Shown here piece after piece: positions 16,695 to 22,637 of a stretch of 64,000 nucleotides of DNA (its first letter is position 1; every line of letters starts with the position of its first letter). A program made the translations under genes and the position numbers. The stretch lies in contig DATMRF010000011.1 of the NCBI GenBank assembly GCA_035566435.1, forward strand, positions 1 through 64,000. The letters are read 5' to 3'. The notes under the pieces were generated by a model, which was not told the DNA's origin, did not search any database, and saw only the letters and a list, made by a program, of their open reading frames with translations. Source of the DNA: DATMRF01 sp035566435. Lineage in GTDB: Bacteria; Verrucomicrobiota; Verrucomicrobiia; Limisphaerales; UBA8199.

Positions 16695-17573
16695 ATGCAA
16701 TTCGAAAGTCTCAAGGCATTTTGCGATCTGGCGGAGAGTGAAAGTTTCACCAAAGCCGCGCAGGTCAACAAGGTCACCCAGTCGGCCGTGAGCCAGACCA
16801 TCAGCGCGCTCGAGCGGCAGTTCAAGTCGCTGCTCATCGAGCGGAGCAAGAAGAACTTCCGGCTCACCCCGGAAGGGGAGGTGCTGTACGATTACAGCAA
16901 GAAGATCCTGCAAAACTACGACGCCATCCAAAGCAAGATGCAGGAGCTCAAGAACGAGGTGTCGGGCGACGTGCGGGTGGCCGCCGTCTATAGCATCGCC
17001 CTCCACGACCTGCCGCCTTACGTCAAGCGCTTCCTCAAGGAGCACCCCACGGTCAACCTGAACATCCAGCTCCGGCGCGAGGACAACGTTTACCAGGACG
17101 TGGTCGGCAACGTGGTCGATTTGGGCTTGCTGGTGTATCCCTGGCATGACTCGAAGATCGAAGTCGTCCCGCTGCGCAAAGATCCCCTGGTGCTCGCCTG
17201 CCACCCGAACAATCCGCTGGCCAAACAGAAAGTCGTCAAAATCAAATCCCTGGACGGCCTCAAGCTCGTGAGCTTCGAGGCGGATATGCCGACTCGCAAG
17301 GCGGTGGACAAAATCCTGAAAGACCACGGCGTCTCGGTGCGGCATGTGATGCAGTTCGACAACATCGAGACGATTAAACGCGCGGTCGAGATCGATTCCG
17401 GCGTCGCCATCCTCGCCGAGGAAACCATGCGGCAGGAGTTGGCCAATCATACGCTGGCGGCCGTCCGCCTGGAAGGCAACCCGATGCGCCAGATCGGCGC
17501 GATTTACAAGAAGGGCAAGGTCCTCTCGCCCGCGATGAAGCTGTTCATCGAGCTGCTGAAAAAGAGCCTCTAA
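16695..17573 (+). CDS. LysR-family transcriptional regulator
   Basis: 292 residues from ATG 16695. An N-terminal winged helix-turn-helix (about residues 3-61: FESLKAFCDLAESESFTKAA, then SQTISALERQF and TPEGEVL) is followed by a linker helix and a periplasmic-binding-protein-like effector domain (residues about 88-290). Such proteins are usually tetrameric DNA-binding regulators that respond to a small co-inducer. The divergent coiled-coil gene pair is a candidate target by position. A link to sulfate uptake genes 43 kb away cannot be shown. The frame is open upstream to 16518 but without LysR character. Confidence 0.9.
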   Translation: MQFESLKAFCDLAESESFTKAAQVNKVTQSAVSQTISALERQFKSLLIERSKKNFRLTPEGEVLYDYSKKILQNYDAIQSKMQELKNEVSGDVRVAAVYSIALHDLPPYVKRFLKEHPTVNLNIQLRREDNVYQDVVGNVVDLGLLVYPWHDSKIEVVPLRKDPLVLACHPNNPLAKQKVVKIKSLDGLKLVSFEADMPTRKAVDKILKDHGVSVRHVMQFDNIETIKRAVEIDSGVAILAEETMRQELANHTLAAVRLEGNPMRQIGAIYKKGKVLSPAMKLFIELLKKSL

Positions 17574-17587
17574 CAAAGGAAATGGTT

Positions 17588-17767
17588 ATGAAACGTGCAA
17601 GCGAACTTCAGAAGTTTCCTGTGCGCCTGGCGCTGCTGGGCGTGGTCGCCAGCCTGCTGCTGCTGGCGGGTTGCGCCTCAGCGCCGCCCCAGCAAACCAC
17701 CGACCAGTATAACTACAATAACACAACCGGTTACCCCGCGGTCGGCCTCCGACCCTGGAACCTCTAG
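17588..17767 (+). CDS. small lipoprotein
   Basis: 59 residues from ATG 17588, preceded at 7 nt by AAAGGA. An ATG at 17582 in the same frame is too close to that site. A lipoprotein signal ends in the lipobox LLAGC, so the cysteine would be lipidated. The mature part is only about 30 residues and is rich in Gln, Asn, Tyr and Pro (QYNYNNTTGYPAVGLRPWNL). It starts 14 nt after the LysR stop and may be co-transcribed. Function unknown. Confidence 0.65.
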   Translation: MKRASELQKFPVRLALLGVVASLLLLAGCASAPPQQTTDQYNYNNTTGYPAVGLRPWNL

Positions 17768-17770
17768 CTC

Positions 17771-17843
17771 GGGGCGGGGACGGCCACGTCCCCGTAGAGA
17801 GTCGTTAAACTGGGGCAGGGACAGCCACGTCCCCGCAGAAACT
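17771..17843. repeat. two further copies of the GGGGACG palindromic repeat
   Basis: Copies at 17771-17797 and 17812-17843 read GGGGCGGGGACGGCCACGTC and GGGGCAGGGACAGCCACGTC, each completed by CCCG and a TAGA/CAGAAAC tail. They belong to the same family as 1613-1680. They fill the gap between convergent genes and could also act as a transcription stop. Confidence 0.65.
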
Positions 17844-17896
17844 TTGTTGTTCAGGAGCGCCGGGCACGTCGCCATTCCCTTCCCGCCAAACCTCCG

Positions 17897-19096
17897 TTAC
17901 GAGGGCTTGGGCGCCGTCCCGGAACGCCAGATGGCGGCAAGAGCGGCGAGTCCGCCCAGCAACAGGAGACTGACAGCCACCGCGCCGCTATTCGGGTACC
18001 GCGGCAGGAATTGGAGCGCGGCCGCTCCCGCGGCGGGGCCCGCGAAGTTGCCCAGACCAATTGCGGCCTCATGAAACCCACCGTGTTCGCCTTTTGTTTC
18101 GCCAACGTCCATCGAATAGAAAAGTGAGGAATAGTAAATCAACCCCACCGCGCCACCGAACACCAGTTGGGCAGCCAGCAGCACGGTCAGGTTGGGCGCC
18201 AGCAGGATACTGCTGAAGGCACCGACCAGGGCGAGGTAAGCCAGCAGCAGCCAGCGAAAGCGGTAGTGCCAGCCGTTCCACAGCCACAGCAGGAGGAACG
18301 CGCCGAACCGCGCAAAACACCAAACCGAGCAACAGAACCCGGCCAGCATCGTCGAGAGTCCCAACCGGTGCGCCACGCCGGGGAAGGCCGCGATCAGTGT
18401 GTTAATGCCGATGTAAGCGCAGGGATTGGCCAGCCAGGCCAGGCGCAGAAATGTTTTGGCCCGGCCCGGCGCGGGCGGTCCGCCGGCCGAATCGCCTGGC
18501 GGCACAGGCCCCGGAGCCGGGGCCGGCCGGGGCGACGGTGGGCCCGCTTTGGACTCCAGCCACAGAGTCACGCCAAGCTGCGTCGCCTGGATGGCCATGG
18601 GAACGTAGAAAAGACTCTGCGGGCCGAGTTTATCGAGCATCGCGCCACCGGTGAAATTGGCAATCGAGGCGGTGGCGGCCCAGACGACGTTGTAAATGCC
18701 GACCATATGCTGCAAGCCCTCCCGGGGCTCGCCTTCGCTCACCAGCGCCTCGAGCGTTGGCCACGTAAAGCTCATCCCGAAAACCGTGCCAATCATGACC
18801 GCGATTTCTCCTCCCGCGGAGTGCACCAGCAGGCCGGCCGCGAGGGACATCATCATGAGCAGGAAACCGAGCTTGAGAGCGGTGAAATAGCCGAACCGCT
18901 GCGCGAACTTGCCGCACCACCAGGTAAAGAGCGCGTAGCTTGCTCCGTTCAGCGCCGCCAGCGCCAGATTGGCTTTGTTGTCAAAGCCAAACGTCTTCTG
19001 CATGAAGAAATAAAAATAATAGAAATAATAGACCGTCGCGAAAGAGTTCAACCCTTCGAGCAGCAGGTAACCGGTCTTGAGGCGGCGTGAGAACAT
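17897..19096 (-). CDS. MFS transporter
   Basis: 399 residues, 11-12 predicted helices. The N-terminal half has an aromatic first helix (TVYYFYYFYFFMQKTFGF) and the loop CGKFAQRFGYF in the position of the MFS loop 2-3 motif. A Pro/Gly-rich cytoplasmic linker (SKAGPPSPRPAPAPGPVPPG) separates the two six-helix halves. Substrate unknown; nothing nearby suggests one. The start ATG is 8 nt downstream of a 7-nt-period repeat array on its own strand. Confidence 0.75.
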   Translation of the reverse strand: MFSRRLKTGYLLLEGLNSFATVYYFYYFYFFMQKTFGFDNKANLALAALNGASYALFTWWCGKFAQRFGYFTALKLGFLLMMMSLAAGLLVHSAGGEIAVMIGTVFGMSFTWPTLEALVSEGEPREGLQHMVGIYNVVWAATASIANFTGGAMLDKLGPQSLFYVPMAIQATQLGVTLWLESKAGPPSPRPAPAPGPVPPGDSAGGPPAPGRAKTFLRLAWLANPCAYIGINTLIAAFPGVAHRLGLSTMLAGFCCSVWCFARFGAFLLLWLWNGWHYRFRWLLLAYLALVGAFSSILLAPNLTVLLAAQLVFGGAVGLIYYSSLFYSMDVGETKGEHGGFHEAAIGLGNFAGPAAGAAALQFLPRYPNSGAVAVSLLLLGGLAALAAIWRSGTAPKPS

Positions 19097-19104
19097 GAGG
19101 GAAC

Positions 19105-19132
19105 GTGATGCGTGAAACGTGGTGCGTGATTA
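19105..19132. repeat. 7-nt-period array upstream of an MFS gene
   Basis: Four consecutive heptamers GTGATGC GTGAAAC GTGGTGC GTGATTA. Sequence of the same type appears at 27024-27105 and 45492-45519. Confidence 0.75.
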
Positions 19133-19163
19133 ACGATGGCTCCGCGCAGGGCAAAATTCTTCT

Positions 19164-19219
19164 CTGCCGCATAAATGCGGCGTTCCGGCCGGTTTCGGAA
19201 CGCCGCATTCATGCGGCAG
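19164..19219. repeat. nested 24-bp inverted repeat
   Basis: Arms 19164-19187 and 19196-19219 pair over 24 bp with one mismatch around an 8-nt loop. Each arm itself contains the palindrome GCCGCATxxATGCGGC, so it can form one long hairpin or two small ones. It lies between the Nudix gene and the MFS gene and looks like an inserted REP- or MITE-like element. Confidence 0.8.
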
Positions 19220-19286
19220 CAGCCCGCGCTTAAAGAAATCTGTTGTGCGCCCGCGCTTGGTCATTGGTGACTTTCTTGCTCAGCTC

Positions 19287-19808
19287 TCAACCGTCCTCGA
19301 GTCGTTTAGTCGTGGCATCGCCCTTCGCTTGTCGCCCCACTTCATCCTTCATCCTTTCCACCTCTTCCAACGCTTTGCGGCAGTACCACTTCACCGCCTT
19401 GTCCATCGGGGGCTGCAGGGCATCCAGGTCGTCCCCGGAACACCAGCGGATGTCATGATGCTCGGCGGGCGCCAGGGTGAGCTGGCCCTTCCGGGGGCGT
19501 GCCCAATAGATCATCCCGATATGGTCGTGGGTGTCGGAAATATAATGGATATCCAGGAACCGTGGCGCGATGAGGGCGCGGGTGCCGTTGCCCGTAGTGG
19601 GCGGGCGTTCGCCGATGAGTTCGATGTCGAACCCACTTTCCTCCCTGGCCTCGCGCAGGGCTGCCGTTTCCGGGTCTTCGTCGAGCTCGATGTGGCCGCC
19701 CACCGGCAGCCACTTGTTCAGGTTGCGATGGTGAATCAGCAGCACCCGGCCGTCCTCGACGATGAAGATCGCCACCGTGAAATCGATTTTGTCGTGGATA
19801 TGGGCCAT
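19287..19808 (-). CDS. Nudix hydrolase
   Basis: 173 residues. The Nudix box (Gx5Ex7REUxEExGU) is complete at about residues 38-60, from GHIELDE through REAREESGF. The preceding NKWLPVGGH and the N-terminal strand TVAIFIVEDGRVLL are typical. These enzymes hydrolyse nucleoside diphosphates linked to another group; the substrate cannot be assigned. The C-terminal 40 residues form a helix rich in Lys and Glu. It probably has its own transcript, because repeat structures lie on both sides. Confidence 0.88.
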   Translation of the reverse strand: MAHIHDKIDFTVAIFIVEDGRVLLIHHRNLNKWLPVGGHIELDEDPETAALREAREESGFDIELIGERPPTTGNGTRALIAPRFLDIHYISDTHDHIGMIYWARPRKGQLTLAPAEHHDIRWCSGDDLDALQPPMDKAVKWYCRKALEEVERMKDEVGRQAKGDATTKRLEDG

Positions 19809-19817
19809 TGGTTTGGG

Positions 19818-19948
19818 CGTTGAAGCGTTAAAATGTTAAAACGTTAAAACGGCACGGCAATCGTTCGGCCGTTTTAACGTTTTAACCCTTTAGCGTTTTA
19901 GCGTTTTAACCTTTCAACCTTTTAACGTTCCAACGCTTCAACGTCTTA
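19818..19948. repeat. 8-nt-period array with an internal 19-bp inverted repeat
   Basis: The region is built of TTTTAACG / TTAAAACG octamers. A perfect 19-bp inverted repeat (19835-19853 and 19868-19886) is separated by 14 nt. Degenerate octamers then continue (TAGCGTTT TAGCGTTT TAACCTTT CAACCTTT TAACGTTC CAACGCTT CAACGTCT). It fills the gap between the FmdB-type gene and the Nudix gene. Confidence 0.8.
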
Positions 19949-19958
19949 CCAGCCCGGC

Positions 19959-20459
19959 TCAATAGTCATACAGGCCGCTGTCGTGGGCATACCCGCCACC
20001 GGCCCCGCCGCCTTCCTCGCCGCCCATGAAATCGCCCAGCAGATCGCCCATGTCCGCTTCAATCTTTTCCGGATCCTCGCCCGCTTCGAGGCGCTTGATG
20101 GCCACGTCCAGCTCCTTCGGCACGGCCCCGGGCGGCATCAGGTCTTTCATCTTGCGCATCATATGGGCCATGTGGCGTGGATTGTTCTCATCCATGTGCT
20201 CCATATCCCGTTCCAGCTCCATCATCGCGCGTTCCACGCGCGGATCGTCCAGGTCCGGTGTGGGCGGCTCGCCGCCTTCTGCATCCGGCCTGGCGGCCGG
20301 TTCCTTCAGGCCGCGTGACATGGCAAACCGGCTCATTTGCCTCGTCATCTTCTTGTTCCCGCACTTGGGACACGTTGGCAGCCGGTCAGGGTTGACCCGC
20401 TTCGACAGGAAGTTGAAAATCACCCGGCATTTCGGGCAGGCATATTCGTAAATCGGCAT
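19959..20459 (-). CDS. FmdB-type zinc-ribbon protein
   Basis: 166 residues from ATG 20459. It starts MPIYEYACPKCRVIF with a second CPKCG pair about 20 residues later, the CxxC...CxxC zinc ribbon of the FmdB regulatory family (PF09723). The family is normally 70-110 residues. Here it is extended by an acidic, Met-rich helical region (DPRVERAMMELERDMEHMDE) and a Gly-rich tail. Its molecular role is not known. The in-frame extension to 20531 is encoded by repeat-like sequence and was left out. Confidence 0.8.
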   Translation of the reverse strand: MPIYEYACPKCRVIFNFLSKRVNPDRLPTCPKCGNKKMTRQMSRFAMSRGLKEPAARPDAEGGEPPTPDLDDPRVERAMMELERDMEHMDENNPRHMAHMMRKMKDLMPPGAVPKELDVAIKRLEAGEDPEKIEADMGDLLGDFMGGEEGGGAGGGYAHDSGLYDY

Positions 20460-20460
20460 A

Positions 20461-20817
20461 GGCAATCTACCGCGGCTCGCGCCGCTGGCACCGATAATTT
20501 GCAAGGGTAGGATGCTAACGTCAAGGTCCACGGTCTCAAAGTCTCAGGTTTCAGGTCTCAATTCTTAAGCGCGGAGCCAGAGGTGGATGCTGCGCTGGCG
20601 GGGCGACTCTCGCCGTCGTCGTAATCGACCTGAAAAACGAACCAGGAATGACCGGCCGAGGAAGAGGATAAGCCCCTTCGCCTTTCTGCTGCCCCGTAGC
20701 CCTCGCCGGAGAATGATTTGATTCTTCTCGCTTGCCTCTTAGAATGACCCCATCAACATCAATATCCGGCCAGCTCATCCAACCGACCTTGCGGTCATCG
20801 CGGATTTTAACCTGCGA
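20461..20817. other. gap before the GNAT gene
   Basis: Holds the heptamer array at 20525-20560 and otherwise no gene, except for the N-terminal codons of the acetyltransferase, which appear to extend upstream to about 20752. No promoter was recognised. Confidence 0.4.
20525..20560. repeat. 7-nt-period array
   Basis: GGTCCAC GGTCTCA AAGTCTCA GGTTTCA GGTCTCA: heptamers with one 8-nt unit, directly upstream of the FmdB-type gene. Confidence 0.65.
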
Positions 20818-21222
20818 TTGGCTGCCGAAACCGAAAATCTCCGGCTGGACCCCGACCGTGTGAGGACCGGCGTGGCTGCTTTGCTGAAGGATCCCGCCAA
20901 AGGCCTGTATTATGTCGCTGAGGTGGACGGCACAATCGCCGGCCAGGTGATGATCACCTATGAATGGAGCGATTGGCGTAACGGCAATATCTGGTGGCTG
21001 CAGAGCGTCTATGTGAAGCAGGAATTCCGGCGCCGGGGCGTCTTTGGCGCACTCTTCAAATACCTCGAAGATCTCGCCCGGCAGCGACCCGACGTTTGCG
21101 GTCTGCGACTTTATATGCACGCCGATAATGCCCGCGCCCGCCAGTCCTATGAGCGGCTCGGCATGAAACACACTCCATACGAAGTGTTCGAGCTGGCCGT
21201 CGGAGAGCCGATCGAGAGCTAA
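20818..21222 (+). CDS. GNAT-family N-acetyltransferase (start uncertain)
   Basis: 134 residues from TTG 20818. The acetyl-CoA loop is VKQEFRRRGVFGALF (R/Q-x-x-G-x-G/A type) and the C-terminal ARQSYERLGMKHTPYEVFEL is typical GNAT. The same frame upstream reads INIRPAHPTDLAVIADFNLR, a normal GNAT first strand and helix, but contains no ATG, GTG or TTG between the TAG at 20740 and the TTG at 20818. An ATG at 20744 is out of frame with it. The gene either uses a non-standard start or carries a single-base frameshift near its start. Substrate unknown. Confidence 0.7.
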   Translation: MAAETENLRLDPDRVRTGVAALLKDPAKGLYYVAEVDGTIAGQVMITYEWSDWRNGNIWWLQSVYVKQEFRRRGVFGALFKYLEDLARQRPDVCGLRLYMHADNARARQSYERLGMKHTPYEVFELAVGEPIES

Positions 21223-21250
21223 ATCGAACAGGAGCGCCGGAAGGCCGTTT

Positions 21251-22600
21251 ATGAAACCTTATTTTGCCGTTGCTTGTCTCGTCGCCATCTCTTGCCTGGC
21301 TGCACCTGCAACCGCCGCGCCGCCGCCTCCGGCCACCCGTGACCTGGTCCAGTCTTTCGTCCAGCAGGAATATCCGGGTTTGTTTGAGCTGTACAAACAT
21401 TTGCACTCGCACCCCGAGCTGTCCCTTCAGGAAACGCAAAGCGCGGCCCGCGTCGCTGAAGAATTGCGTCAGGCCGGCTTTGAAGTCACCACTGGCATCG
21501 GCCGGCACGGCCTTGCCGCCGTCCTGCGCAATGGGCAGGGGCCCACAGTCCTGGTTCGCACGGACTTGGATGCGCTGCCCGTGAAGGAACAGACCGGCCT
21601 GCCCTATGCCAGCAGCGTGACCGCCAAAAACCCGGCCGGAGACGAAGTGCCCGTGATGCATGCGTGCGGTCATGATGTGCACATGACCTGCCTGGTCGGG
21701 ACCGCGCGCGTGCTGTCGCACTTGAAAGACCAATGGCGCGGCACCCTGGTCCTCATCGGGCAACCGGCCGAAGAGCTCGGCGAGGGCGCGCGCGCCATGC
21801 TTGCCGACGGTCTGTTCCAGCGGTTCCCGCGTCCGGATTTCTGCCTGGCGTTGCATGATAACGCCGAGTATGCGGCCGGCACCGTCCTCTATACCCCGGG
21901 TTACACCTATGCCAATGTCGATTCCGTTGACCTCACCATCCATGGCGTCGGTGGTCATGGCGCTTATCCGCATAAAACCAAAGACCCCGTCGTGCTCGCG
22001 GCCCAAATCATTCTCGGCCTCCAAACCATCGTCAGCCGCGAACTCCGTCCGGGCGAACCGGCCGTCGTAACCGTCGGCTCCATCCACGGCGGGACCAAAT
22101 ACAATATCATTCCCGACGAGGTCCGCCTCCAATTGACCGTCCGCTCCTACACCGACGAAGCCCGGAACCAAACCCTCGAAGCCATCAAGCGCATCGCGCG
22201 CGGCCAGGCCCTCGCCGCCGGCCTCCCGGAAACTCTGATGCCCGAGGTCAAGCTCGCCGAAGGATTCACTCCCGCGACTTACAATAATCCGGAGCTAACA
22301 GAGCGATTGGCCGCCGTTTTCAAAACCTGGTTCGGCGACGGCAAAGTCATTTTGAAAAAACCTTCCATGGGCGGAGAAGATTTTGGCGAATTCGGCCGGA
22401 CCCCCGACAAAATCCCCATCTGCATGTTTGAGGTCGGCGGGGTCGATCCGGAAGCCATCCGCGAAAGCGAACAGACCGGCAAACCGCTGCCCTCTCTCCA
22501 CTCCTCTTTGTGGGCGCCCGTGCCCGAGCCCACCATCAAAACCGGCATCACTGCCATGTCCGCCGCCGTGCTCGAATTGCTGCCCAAGCGGGGTGATTGA
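21251..22600 (+). CDS. secreted M20-family amidohydrolase
   Basis: 449 residues. A signal peptide (residues 1-22, MKPYFAVACLVAISCLAAPA) precedes the M20D/amidohydrolase fold. HSHPELSLQE near residue 55, DLDALPVKEQTGLPY near 110, HACGHDVHMT near 137 (metal-binding Cys/His) and GQPAEELGEGARAM near 170 are the metal-site motifs. A dimerisation domain insert follows (GVGGHGAYPHKTKDPV). The C-terminal half has MGGEDFGEF. Relatives hydrolyse N-acyl amino acids, hippurate or indole-amino acid conjugates; here the enzyme acts outside the cytoplasm. Start 28 nt after the GNAT gene. Confidence 0.88.
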   Translation: MKPYFAVACLVAISCLAAPATAAPPPPATRDLVQSFVQQEYPGLFELYKHLHSHPELSLQETQSAARVAEELRQAGFEVTTGIGRHGLAAVLRNGQGPTVLVRTDLDALPVKEQTGLPYASSVTAKNPAGDEVPVMHACGHDVHMTCLVGTARVLSHLKDQWRGTLVLIGQPAEELGEGARAMLADGLFQRFPRPDFCLALHDNAEYAAGTVLYTPGYTYANVDSVDLTIHGVGGHGAYPHKTKDPVVLAAQIILGLQTIVSRELRPGEPAVVTVGSIHGGTKYNIIPDEVRLQLTVRSYTDEARNQTLEAIKRIARGQALAAGLPETLMPEVKLAEGFTPATYNNPELTERLAAVFKTWFGDGKVILKKPSMGGEDFGEFGRTPDKIPICMFEVGGVDPEAIRESEQTGKPLPSLHSSLWAPVPEPTIKTGITAMSAAVLELLPKRGD

Positions 22601-22637
22601 CCGCCGGATGCCCTCACCCGATGAATGTACCGTCGGC

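Noticed and set aside
16695..17573. Naming the LysR protein CysB
   Set aside because: The sulfate uptake operon is 43 kb away and no specific CysB feature was seen.
22383..22637. N-terminal extension of the CstA frame
   Set aside because: It overlaps the end of the amidohydrolase gene out of frame and is Pro/Ser/Arg-rich; ATG 22638 starts the normal first membrane helix.
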